DNA from: Elusimicrobiales bacterium
GTDB taxonomy: Bacteria > Elusimicrobiota > Elusimicrobia > Elusimicrobiales > Elusimicrobiaceae
Length of the DNA: 10,023 nt
Assembly (NCBI GenBank): GCA_041651175.1
Contig: JBAZJT010000036.1
Span: 1-10,023, forward strand
Direction of reading: 5' to 3'
Position numbers and translations under genes: made by a program. Below the pieces are notes generated by a model, which made no database searches, had not been told where the DNA came from, and was given only the letters and a program-made list of their open reading frames with translations. This document shows, piece by piece, positions 1 to 6,240 of this stretch; position 1 is the first letter of the stretch, and each line of letters opens with the position of its first letter.

Positions 1-1020
1 TGTCCGGGTTGTATGTAAAAGCCACCGCCTTGCCCGCCGGGTCCGTCATGCGCGTTACGCGGCCTATAACGTCATAGGCGAAAGCCGAATTGCGGTTCAG
101 CGCGTCGGTTACGGATGTGGCGTTGCCATAGCCGTCCCGCCCGATTGTTACCGCATGGCCCAGCGGGTCGGTTATCGCCAGCGGCAGCCCGCGCGCGTTG
201 TTGGTTATATCGGTTGACTGCCCCGCCGCGTCGGTGATGCGCGAGAGGTTGCCGTTTCCGTCGTACGAAAAATGCGCGGTGTTGCCCTTCGCGTCGGCGT
301 AATAGCTGATGCTGCCGGACGCAGGGTCGTAGCCGATATTTACCCGGTTGTTGAGCGGGTCCGTCGCGGCGGTCAGCCGGTTTTTCGCGTCCCACGCATA
401 GCCGCGGATGTTGCCGGCGGGGTCGGTAACCTGAACCGGATTGTTCGCCGAATCGTAGGCGAACAGCGTCTTGCCGCCCGCGCCGTCAACCGTGTACGCC
501 CGCCGGAAATGGCCGTTGGACTTGTTCCACCGCACAACCTCTTTGCCGCCCAGCGGCGGCGTGATGCGGGTTTCGCCCTCGCCGGTCTGGTCGTCCACGA
601 TATATTCGTAGGTGTATGTCCCCCGCGGCCCGGTCTTGGAGCTTAAATAATACCGCTGCGGGAAATACCACGCCGAAAACGCCGCCCGGTCCACGAAATA
701 ATAGCCGGACGCCGCCGGCGCAAGCGGCGCCAGATACACCTTGTCCGCCGGAGCCGCCGCGCCCGCCAGCAGCGCGCACCGCTCCGCGCCCGAGTAGCTG
801 AACGCCGGAACGGATTTGCAGTCCCGCGAATGATCCACCCGGTACGCCGGCGCCGAGTACGCATAGCTTGTAACCTGCCCGCCGGGCGGGGTAACGCGCG
901 AAAGCAGCTCCGCATTCCCCCAGCCGCCCGGCGCGAAATACCCGCCCGCAAAACCCTCCAGCCCGGATACGGAATAGCCCTGATAGCCGAAGGTTGACAC
1001 GCCCTCGGGCCCTTCAAGCC
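1..1020 (-). repeat. Direct repeat of Rhs 1 core (partner 8569-9588)
   Basis: Bases 1-1020 align with 8569-9588 at a constant offset of 8568, with scattered substitutions and no net indel. Homology ends abruptly at 1020/1021, just inside the start of Rhs 4, and leaves through the left edge. This is the core of Rhs 4 against the same part of Rhs 1. Confidence 0.95.
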
Positions 1021-1045
1021 CATTCAACTGCTTGCTATCACTCAT
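1..1045 (-). CDS. Rhs-repeat protein 4, shortened core, 3' partial (runs off left edge)
   Basis: The frame is open from the ATG at 1045 to the window edge (348 codons, no stop in view). After a unique 8-residue leader (MSDSKQLN) it joins the Rhs sequence at GLEGPEGVSTFGYQGY, equal to about residue 144 of Rhs 1. It then stays collinear with Rhs 1 through GGYFAPGGWGN, RITPPLGGKEVVRWNKS and the YD repeats to YNPD at the edge. The start overlaps the previous stop as ATGA, and AAGGG sits 6 bases upstream (1056-1052), so the start is well supported and translation is coupled to the membrane protein gene. The core, tip and immunity partner of this fourth module must lie to the left of the window. 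It retains the most 5' sequence of the three shortened cores. Confidence 0.88.
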   Translation of the reverse strand, partial: MSDSKQLNGLEGPEGVSTFGYQGYSVSGLEGFAGGYFAPGGWGNAELLSRVTPPGGQVTSYAYSAPAYRVDHSRDCKSVPAFSYSGAERCALLAGAAAPADKVYLAPLAPAASGYYFVDRAAFSAWYFPQRYYLSSKTGPRGTYTYEYIVDDQTGEGETRITPPLGGKEVVRWNKSNGHFRRAYTVDGAGGKTLFAYDSANNPVQVTDPAGNIRGYAWDAKNRLTAATDPLNNRVNIGYDPASGSISYYADAKGNTAHFSYDGNGNLSRITDAAGQSTDITNNARGLPLAITDPLGHAVTIGRDGYGNATSVTDALNRNSAFAYDVIGRVTRMTDPAGKAVAFTYNPD

Positions 1046-1371
1046 TGAACACCCTTATTGCCATTGATAGTGTTGGCATCCATACTTTTTGAACGCAATG
1101 CAATGAATAAATTCACAGTTGTGATAAGCATGCTAACCAGCAATCCCACCAACAAAACCCCAAGCACAGCATCCCCAGATGCCTCTATTTGCTTCAACAT
1201 CACACTAACTTCGGAAGATAATGAGATTTTATTCACCTCTATTATTCGTTTTATAATAATCTCGTAATATGCACAGATATCTGGAATTTCATGTGCAGAA
1301 CCAAAAAAAAGCAAACAATTTACAGCAAGACTTGCAAGATTAATAAAGACGAGGATTTTTTTGGTTTTCAT
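1042..1371 (-). CDS. Two-helix membrane protein, candidate immunity protein to Rhs 3 tip
   Basis: This is a 109-residue protein with membrane segments at about 5-24 and 68-92, an intervening loop of about 43 residues (25-67) and a polar C-terminal tail. I do not recognise the family. The gene starts 2 bases after the stop of Rhs 3, with AGGAG in the last Rhs 3 codons. Its own stop overlaps the start of the next Rhs core as ATGA (1045-1042). Position directly after a toxin tip makes immunity the likeliest role. With both helices in the inner membrane and positive charge at both ends (KTKK, RSKS), the loop probably faces the periplasm. The DNA is strongly AT-rich compared with the cores on both sides. 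Confidence 0.75.
   Translation of the reverse strand: MKTKKILVFINLASLAVNCLLFFGSAHEIPDICAYYEIIIKRIIEVNKISLSSEVSVMLKQIEASGDAVLGVLLVGLLVSMLITTVNLFIALRSKSMDANTINGNKGVQ
1052..1056 (-). promoter_or_regulatory. Ribosome binding site of Rhs 4 within the preceding gene
   Basis: AAGGG lies 6 bases before the ATG at 1045, inside the last codons of the third membrane gene. With the ATGA overlap it marks this shortened Rhs core as a real translation unit and not a dead remnant. Confidence 0.7.
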
Positions 1372-1373
1372 TT

Positions 1374-1748
1374 CTATTCTCCTGTATTGAATGAAAATAG
1401 GTTTATAGGAGGATCTATCCAGTTCCAGAATGGATCTAATCGAAGGGTAGGATCCTTAGGATTACTGGAAACCGCCTCCGCATATTCATGGAAAGCTGTT
1501 CTAGCGTTTTTAAAGTCCCATTTGTCATCAAAAGGATGCTCTTCCTGTTCAAGCCTAAGCGTTGCCAAAAGTTCCTCTGCTTGAAAAGCACAAATCAAGT
1601 AAGGTTGCCCTATATGCCCATGCGACCATTGAAATAATTTTCCAAGAATATTATTCAACATTGTAATCGGGAAACGTTTCTTTTCCCGATTCATTCTATT
1701 GATAGTTTTATCAAAGATTTTTCCAATTCTTTCCACATCGGCAGCACT
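1374..1748 (-). other. Toxin tip of Rhs 3: possible papain/transglutaminase-like domain
   Basis: This encodes residues 651-774 of Rhs 3. The first part (AADVERIGKIFDKTINRMNR) is probably helical. Cys703 (codon 1592-1590) heads a helix-like CAFQAEELLATLRLEQ, His737 (codon 1490-1488) opens HEYAEAV, and Asp755 is in LDPFWNW. Transglutaminase-like enzymes commonly show GxCxxxAxxLxxxL, then HxWxEV, then LDPxW, and this is a fair match in order and spacing. The triad assignment is inference from motif shape. Possible activities would be peptide cleavage, deamidation or crosslinking. Confidence 0.4.
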
Positions 1749-3698
1749 TAAGCCGAGCGAATCTGTCAGATTCATTGGATTATTGTACACATACGCATAT
1801 AAGTTAGTATCCCCGCCTCTAAATCCAATCGGGTCCTTTTGAGTGAATCTTCCCGTGCTTGGGTCATAGTATCTGGCGCGGTAATAGAACAGGCCGGTTT
1901 CGGCGTCCCATTCCCGGGCGGTGTAGCTGTAAAGACTGCCCGTCTGCGACCAACTGCTTGTGCTGCCGGTTACCTCGTTTTTGAACACGGGCCTGCCATA
2001 TGCCTGATATTGCGTGCGCTCTACCACGGTTCCCGTCTGGTCGGCGATGGCAATTATGCTGCCAAGGCCGTCCGCCAGCAAGAAATAATCGCTTGCGCCT
2101 TTTCTTAACATCAGCGGCTCGTCCGTGCCGGGACCGTGCGTGTACATCGCCTTCAGCGCGCCGGCGGCGTCGGTTACAAATGCGATGTCCTCGCCGTCGT
2201 AGATAAAATGCTTGTCCGCCACCGTTTCGCCGTTGTGCGTTACCGTCTTTGCGATTCTGCGGCCTATCGCGTCGTAACGGTAGGTTGCGGTGTCGGTTGT
2301 GCCGCGCGTTACCTGCGTCAGGCGGTTCTGCGCGTCGTAGATGTATGCGGTCTGCGCGTTGTCGGATGCGCGCGTTTTTGTTGTCAGGTTGCCGTTGTTG
2401 TCGTATGCGTAAGTGTACTGGCTGTCGCTGTTCAGACGGTTTGCCGCGTCATAGGCGTAACCGGAGCGCACGGCGTCGCTTGTGCGGTCGCCCACCGCGT
2501 CGTAGGCGAAGGTCTCGGACTGCACGCTCAGCGCGCCGCTGGACGGGTGGACCGCGCTGGTCAGGCGGTGCAGGTCGTCATAGCCGAAAGTGTGCGCCCC
2601 GAAATCGTCAGCCATGGTCGCGCGGTTGCCGGCATTGTCGTATGTGTAGCCAACCTGCGCGATTACCGCGTTATCGGTTTTCCGGCGGTAGGTTATTCCG
2701 GTAAGCTGGTTCGCCGCGTCATAAACATATTCCGCCGCTACCGCCGCGCCCATGTCCATGCGCGTTCTGCGGCCCGCGGTGTCGTAGGTGAACTGGAACT
2801 GCGTCCCGCCGGGCGCGGTTATCGTTACGGGGCGGTTCAGCGCGTCGTAACTGTAGCTCCATGTGTAGCCGGAGGCCGTCATCGCCAGCCGGTTCCCGGC
2901 AGCGTCGTATGTGTACGCGAACGCGCCGCCGAGGTTTGCAATCTTGTCCTGCGCGCTTGTTGCTGTTACCCGGCCCGCCGCGTCGTAGCCGAATTGCAAC
3001 TTTGTTTGCGGGTCCTCTATGCTCGTGGGATTGTTTGCAAGGTCATAAACATAGGTCGTCTGCCCGCCGGGGGCGGTGGCGGAGGTCAGACGGCCCAAAA
3101 TATCGTAAGCGAATGCGAAACTGTTGCCGTTTGCGTCAGCCGCCGCGCTGATTCTTCCCGCCGCGTCGTAGCCGTAAGCGGCGGCATGATTGAGCGGGTC
3201 CGTTACCGATGCCAGCCTTCCCTGCGCGTCGTAGGCGAAGGCGGTGCCGTGGTTTGCCGCGTCGGTCAGCATGGTCAGCCGCTTTGCGCCCGTCTCGAAA
3301 CCGCCCGGCTCGTAGCCGTAGCGCGTTACGCCGCCGATGGCGTCGGTAACCGTGTCAACTGTGTTGTCCGGGTTGTATGTAAAAGCCACCGCCTTGCCCG
3401 CCGGGTCCGTCATGCGCGTTACGCGGCCTATAACGTCATAGGCGAAAGCCGAATTGCGGTTCAGCGCGTCGGTTACGGATGTGGCGTTGCCGTAGCCGTC
3501 CCGCCCGATTGTTACCGCATGGCCCAGCGGGTCGGTTATCGCCAGCGGCAGCCCGCGCGCGTTGTTGGTTATATCGGTTGACTGCCCCGCCGCGTCGGTG
3601 ATGCGCGACAGGTTGCCGTTTCCGTCGTATGAAAAATGCGCGGTGTTGCCCTTCGCGTCGGCGTAATAGCTGAACTGGAAATAGTTATTTCTGTGCAT
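1374..3698 (-). CDS. Rhs-repeat polymorphic toxin 3: shortened core with a possible Cys/His/Asp papain- or transglutaminase-like tip
   Basis: This is 774 residues from the ATG at 3698, 9 bases after the previous stop, with only a weak ribosome site. An 8-9 residue unique leader (MHRNNYFQF) is fused directly to the YD-repeat core at SYYADAKG, equal to about residue 381 of Rhs 1. From there it is collinear with Rhs 1 with no net indel. The Rhs core signature is at 602-645. The boundary motif is DSLGL (646-650) rather than DPxGL. The tip (651-774) is unique and AT-rich. It shows Cys703 in LICAFQAEELLATL, His737 in FHEYAEAV and Asp755 in RLDPFWNW. The order, spacing and HxYxEV/DPxW-like contexts recall transglutaminase or papain-type enzymes. 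I am confident of the Rhs assignment, and only moderately of the triad. The adjoining membrane protein, 2 bases downstream, is the candidate immunity partner. Confidence 0.93.
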   Translation of the reverse strand: MHRNNYFQFSYYADAKGNTAHFSYDGNGNLSRITDAAGQSTDITNNARGLPLAITDPLGHAVTIGRDGYGNATSVTDALNRNSAFAYDVIGRVTRMTDPAGKAVAFTYNPDNTVDTVTDAIGGVTRYGYEPGGFETGAKRLTMLTDAANHGTAFAYDAQGRLASVTDPLNHAAAYGYDAAGRISAAADANGNSFAFAYDILGRLTSATAPGGQTTYVYDLANNPTSIEDPQTKLQFGYDAAGRVTATSAQDKIANLGGAFAYTYDAAGNRLAMTASGYTWSYSYDALNRPVTITAPGGTQFQFTYDTAGRRTRMDMGAAVAAEYVYDAANQLTGITYRRKTDNAVIAQVGYTYDNAGNRATMADDFGAHTFGYDDLHRLTSAVHPSSGALSVQSETFAYDAVGDRTSDAVRSGYAYDAANRLNSDSQYTYAYDNNGNLTTKTRASDNAQTAYIYDAQNRLTQVTRGTTDTATYRYDAIGRRIAKTVTHNGETVADKHFIYDGEDIAFVTDAAGALKAMYTHGPGTDEPLMLRKGASDYFLLADGLGSIIAIADQTGTVVERTQYQAYGRPVFKNEVTGSTSSWSQTGSLYSYTAREWDAETGLFYYRARYYDPSTGRFTQKDPIGFRGGDTNLYAYVYNNPMNLTDSLGLSAADVERIGKIFDKTINRMNREKKRFPITMLNNILGKLFQWSHGHIGQPYLICAFQAEELLATLRLEQEEHPFDDKWDFKNARTAFHEYAEAVSSNPKDPTLRLDPFWNWIDPPINLFSFNTGE
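1379..1383 (-). promoter_or_regulatory. Ribosome binding site of the third membrane (immunity) gene
   Basis: AGGAG lies 7 bases before the ATG at 1371, within the last codons of Rhs 3. Confidence 0.8.
1777..3673 (-). repeat. Direct repeat of Rhs 1 core (partner 6981-8877)
   Basis: Bases 1777-3673 align with 6981-8877 at a constant offset of 5204 across about 1.9 kb without net indel. The 5' break (on the coding strand) is sharp, at 3673/3674. At the 3' end identity decays through the DPIGF...NLYAYVYNNP codons and stops at the toxin tip. Confidence 0.93.
3365..3673 (-). repeat. Near-identical 309-base repeat shared by Rhs 3 and Rhs 4 (partner 1-309)
   Basis: By eye, 3365-3673 and 1-309 differ at only three positions (128, 245 and 266 of the left copy). 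Both differ from Rhs 1 at further shared positions, such as the TATGTAAAAG stretch just inside each copy. The match may continue beyond the left edge. Confidence 0.9.
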
Positions 3699-3707
3699 AT
3701 TGATTTA

Positions 3708-4175
3708 TCACTTATCTTCTTTACTCGGTATTTTCATGTTTCGTAAATGCTCTTGCTTGACAATATTTGGGTGTTTTATTAGCCATTGATACAAAGCACT
3801 GTTATATTGCTCTGCATATCGTTTAGCGATTGTCTGCAATCTTACATGCTCTGTGCTTTCAAAAAAATCGCCTGTTCCCACAATGCTATGTGTGCCGGTT
3901 ATTTCCTTCAACCGCATAGCCTCACTAGGTAATCCTGGGATGCAAGAAACATACCCACCTAATACCATAAACTTGAAATCACCATTATCTACGGCCTTGT
4001 GCATATCTGCTACAGGATTTGCATTCTCCAGCCGTGTTAATGCCGGCGGGATTTCTTGCTTTGCAATCTTTCTCGCACTAAAACTGTAGTGATAAATGAA
4101 AATAACGATCACTATAAACCAACACAATGCTATTATGAACCATTTTGACTTCTGGTAACTAGTTAGGGCTGACAT
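3708..4175 (-). CDS. Single-pass membrane protein, candidate immunity protein to Rhs 2 tip
   Basis: This is 155 residues from the ATG at 4175. An in-frame ATG at 4187 would add four residues, but the strong GGAGG at 4185-4181 overlaps that codon and is correctly spaced for 4175, so I choose 4175. A short N-terminus is followed by one hydrophobic segment (about 12-31, WFIIALCWFIVIVIFIYHY), then a soluble domain of about 120 residues that would face the periplasm. I do not recognise the family. The gene follows the metallopeptidase-like Rhs 2 with a gap of about 19 bases and precedes Rhs 3 by 9 bases. Position and size suggest an immunity protein whose outer domain could block the protease tip; this is inference. 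It is AT-rich relative to the Rhs cores. Confidence 0.75.
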   Translation of the reverse strand: MSALTSYQKSKWFIIALCWFIVIVIFIYHYSFSARKIAKQEIPPALTRLENANPVADMHKAVDNGDFKFMVLGGYVSCIPGLPSEAMRLKEITGTHSIVGTGDFFESTEHVRLQTIAKRYAEQYNSALYQWLIKHPNIVKQEHLRNMKIPSKEDK

Positions 4176-4180
4176 TGGCT

Positions 4181-4185
4181 CCTCC
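4181..4185 (-). promoter_or_regulatory. Ribosome binding site that decides the start of the second membrane (immunity) gene
   Basis: GGAGG ends 5 bases before the ATG at 4175 and overlaps the upstream ATG at 4187, which itself lacks a ribosome site. This favours the shorter protein. Confidence 0.75.
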
Positions 4186-4194
4186 ATTCATGTA

Positions 4195-4611
4195 TTAGTA
4201 CTTTATCCGAGCAGAGAACCCTAATTCCTGTATAATAGGATTCTCATTCTGGCTAACATTGTCCATCATATTTATCCCGGTATCTCTTGTCCCTGTAACT
4301 GCATGCCCCAATTCATGGGCAACAATCCCTGTAAGAGAAGGAATCCTTGGACCGCTAGAGGTTTCTATACTAAGCCGCAAAGCTTCGGCGGAATCAATAA
4401 ATATCGTGTCTCCTGTTGCTCCTAACACACCAGCGCAATTTATCTCTAAGGATATGGGATGCCCATGCCTGTACCATGGTCCACGAATCATATCCTCTAA
4501 TTCGCGACCTCGACGCGTTCGGAAAACACGATTAAGTACTATTTGCATCGCTAGTCGCTGAAGTTCTGTACCACCTATTATACTGACAGCATTTTCCCAT
4601 GGATACAAAAA
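4195..4611 (-). other. Toxin tip of Rhs 2: zinc metallopeptidase-like domain (HExxH...E)
   Basis: This encodes residues 543-680 of Rhs 2. HELGH (641-645) supplies two histidine ligands and the catalytic glutamate. E665, 20 residues after the second histidine, sits in a NENPIIQELG context and is the likely third ligand, as in M91 peptidases (the NleD effector family). A segment before it (TIFIDSAEAL) looks like the beta strand that usually precedes the metal helix. The DNA is AT-richer than the core and is not repeated in the window. The fold class is fairly safe; the target protein cannot be read from sequence. Confidence 0.75.
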
Positions 4612-6237
4612 TAGTCCCGAAGGATCATAGTGGTTGATTGGATTAGCATTTACATACGCATACAAATTTGGATCCCCTCCGGCGAAGCCTATGGGGTCTT
4701 TTTGGATGAAACGGCCGGTGTCCGGGGCGTAGTATCTGGCGCGGTAATAGAACAGGCCGGTTTCGGCGTCCCATTCCCGGGCGGTGTAGCTGTATAGATT
4801 GCCCGTCTGCGACCAACTGCTTGTGCTGCCGGTTACCTCGTTTTTGAACACGGGCCTGCCATATGCCTGATATTGCGTGCGCTCTGCGATGTTCCCGGTC
4901 TGGTCGGCTATCGCTATTATGCTGCCAAGCCCGTCCGCCAGCAAGAAATAATCGCTTGCGCCTTTTCTTAACATCAGCGGCTCGTCGGTGCCGGGACCGT
5001 GCGTGTACATCGCCTTCAGCGCGCCGGCGGCGTCGGTTACAAATGCGATGTCCTCGCCGTCGTAGATAAAATGCTTGTCCGCCACCGTTGCGCCGTTGTG
5101 CGTTACCGTCTTTGCGATTCTGCGGCCCAGTGCGTCGTAACGGTAGGTTGCGGTGTCGGTTGTGCCGCGCGCTACCTGCGTCAGGCGGTTTTGCGCGTCG
5201 TAAACATAGGTTGTCTGCGCGTTGTCCGATGTGCGCGTTTTTGCCGTCAGGTTGCCGTTGTTGTCGTATGCGTAAGTGTCCTGGCTGTCGCTGTTCAGTC
5301 GGTTTGCGGCGTCATAGGCATAACCGGAGCGCACGGCGTCGCTTGTGCGGTTGCCCACCGCGTCGTAGGCGAAGGCCTCGGACTGCACGCTCAGCGCGCC
5401 GCTGGACGGGTGGACCGCGCTTGTCAGGCGGTGCAGGTCGTCATAGCCGAAAGTGTGCGCCCCGAAATCGTCAGCCATGGTCGCGCGGTTGCCGGCAGTG
5501 TCGTATGTGTAGCCAACCTGCGCGATAACCGCATTGTCGGCTTTGCGGCGGTAGGTTATTCCGGTAAGCTGGTTTGCCGCGTCGTAGACGTAATCCGCGG
5601 CGACGGCGGCGCCCATGTCCATGCGCGTGCGCCGTCCGGCGGCGTCGTAGGTGAACTGGAACTGCGTCCCACCGGGGGCGGTTATCGTTACGGGGCGGTT
5701 CAGCGCGTCGTAACTGTAGCTCCATGTGTAGCCGGAGGCCGTCATCGCCAGCCGGTTCCCGGCGGCGTCGTATGTGTAGGTGAACGCGCCGCCCAGGTTT
5801 GCAATCTTGTCCTGCGCGCTTGTTGCCGTTACCCGGCCTGCCGCGTCGTAGCCGAATTGCAGCTTTGTTTGCGGACCCTCCACCGTTGTCAGGTTGCCCG
5901 CAAGGTCGTAAGCATAAGTTGTCTGCCCGTCGGGGGCGGTGGCGGATGCCAGCCGGCCCAAAATATCGTAAGCGAATGCGAAGCTGCTGCCGTTTGCGTC
6001 AGCCGCCGCGCTGATCCTGCCCGCCGCGTCGTAGCCGTAGCTCGCCGCATGGCTTAACGGATTGGTTACCGATGATAAACGGTCCTGTATGTGACCAAAC
6101 GTTTCTCTCTTTCCCACCATTCCCGTTGGGATCGAGGCATACGAGCACTCTGCGAAGAAAAATATCGCCACACTTAACAACATAGGAATTCGTGCTACGC
6201 AACGCATCGCCATAGTTAAATCCATAACACTGCGCAA
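4195..6237 (-). CDS. Rhs-repeat polymorphic toxin 2: shortened core with signal-like leader and M91/NleD-like metallopeptidase tip
   Basis: This is 680 residues from a TTG at 6237, 3 bases after the previous stop. A weak AGAAGAG-like ribosome site precedes it; ATGs at 6225, 6213 or 6207 are alternatives. Residues 1-53 are unique and AT-rich and include a signal-peptide-like stretch (about 9-34). From residue 54 (LSSVTNPLSHAASYGYD) the protein is a YD-repeat core collinear with Rhs 1 from about its residue 533. The Rhs core signature is at 494-537, and a canonical DPSGL boundary is at 538-542. The 138-residue tip carries HELGH at 641-645 and a downstream glutamate in NENPIIQELG (E665). This zinc-binding layout is typical of gluzincins and close to the NleD/M91 type. 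It is probably a secreted protease toxin paired with the membrane protein after it. The family and metal site are well supported; the substrate is unknown. The missing N-terminal part of the core marks it as a displaced module, though its frame is intact. Confidence 0.9.
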   Translation of the reverse strand: MRSVMDLTMAMRCVARIPMLLSVAIFFFAECSYASIPTGMVGKRETFGHIQDRLSSVTNPLSHAASYGYDAAGRISAAADANGSSFAFAYDILGRLASATAPDGQTTYAYDLAGNLTTVEGPQTKLQFGYDAAGRVTATSAQDKIANLGGAFTYTYDAAGNRLAMTASGYTWSYSYDALNRPVTITAPGGTQFQFTYDAAGRRTRMDMGAAVAADYVYDAANQLTGITYRRKADNAVIAQVGYTYDTAGNRATMADDFGAHTFGYDDLHRLTSAVHPSSGALSVQSEAFAYDAVGNRTSDAVRSGYAYDAANRLNSDSQDTYAYDNNGNLTAKTRTSDNAQTTYVYDAQNRLTQVARGTTDTATYRYDALGRRIAKTVTHNGATVADKHFIYDGEDIAFVTDAAGALKAMYTHGPGTDEPLMLRKGASDYFLLADGLGSIIAIADQTGNIAERTQYQAYGRPVFKNEVTGSTSSWSQTGNLYSYTAREWDAETGLFYYRARYYAPDTGRFIQKDPIGFAGGDPNLYAYVNANPINHYDPSGLFLYPWENAVSIIGGTELQRLAMQIVLNRVFRTRRGRELEDMIRGPWYRHGHPISLEINCAGVLGATGDTIFIDSAEALRLSIETSSGPRIPSLTGIVAHELGHAVTGTRDTGINMMDNVSQNENPIIQELGFSARIKY
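4684..6074 (-). repeat. Direct repeat of Rhs 1 core (partner 7025-8415)
   Basis: Bases 4684-6074 align with 7025-8415 at a constant offset of 2341 over about 1.4 kb without net indel. Similarity to Rhs 1 starts at codons for SSVTNPLSHAA and ends at DPIGF. The same stretch also matches 1821-3211 in Rhs 3 at an offset of 2863. Confidence 0.93.
6136..6213 (-). other. Signal-peptide-like leader on the shortened Rhs 2 core
   Basis: Residues 9-34 of Rhs 2 (counting from the TTG) run from MAMRCVAR, through a hydrophobic stretch PMLLSVAIFFF, to a small-residue end CSYA before S35. This has the n-, h- and c-region layout of a Sec signal, with possible cleavage after A34. There is no good lipobox. Rhs cores do not normally start this way, so the leader may have been captured from another gene. 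It could also be a chance hydrophobic stretch in T-rich DNA. Confidence 0.45.
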
Positions 6238-6240
6238 TAC

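Noticed and set aside
643..1023. Minus-strand frames at 643-1023, 486-779, 9211-9585 and 9054-9347
   Set aside because: They are out-of-frame shadows of the Rhs 4 and Rhs 1 frames, Arg-rich, and present in both copies only because the DNA is repeated.
2136..3581. Long open frames on the + strand opposite the Rhs cores (also 4999-6057 and 7148-8785)
   Set aside because: They are the antisense of repetitive GC-rich YD-repeat codons; their products are Val/Arg/Cys-rich with no recognisable domain, and they recur at the same place in each repeat copy because the sense strand is repeated.
3853..4089. Small + strand frames in the AT-rich islands (also 1058-1267, 1291-1584, 4259-4561, 6528-6767, 6786-7073)
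   Set aside because: They lie antisense to better supported membrane proteins and toxin tips, with no convincing ribosome sites or domains.
6238..6240. Terminators or internal promoters at gene junctions
   Set aside because: Junctions are too short (overlap to about 19 bases), and I saw no GC-rich hairpin followed by a T-run, nor a convincing -35/-10 pair.
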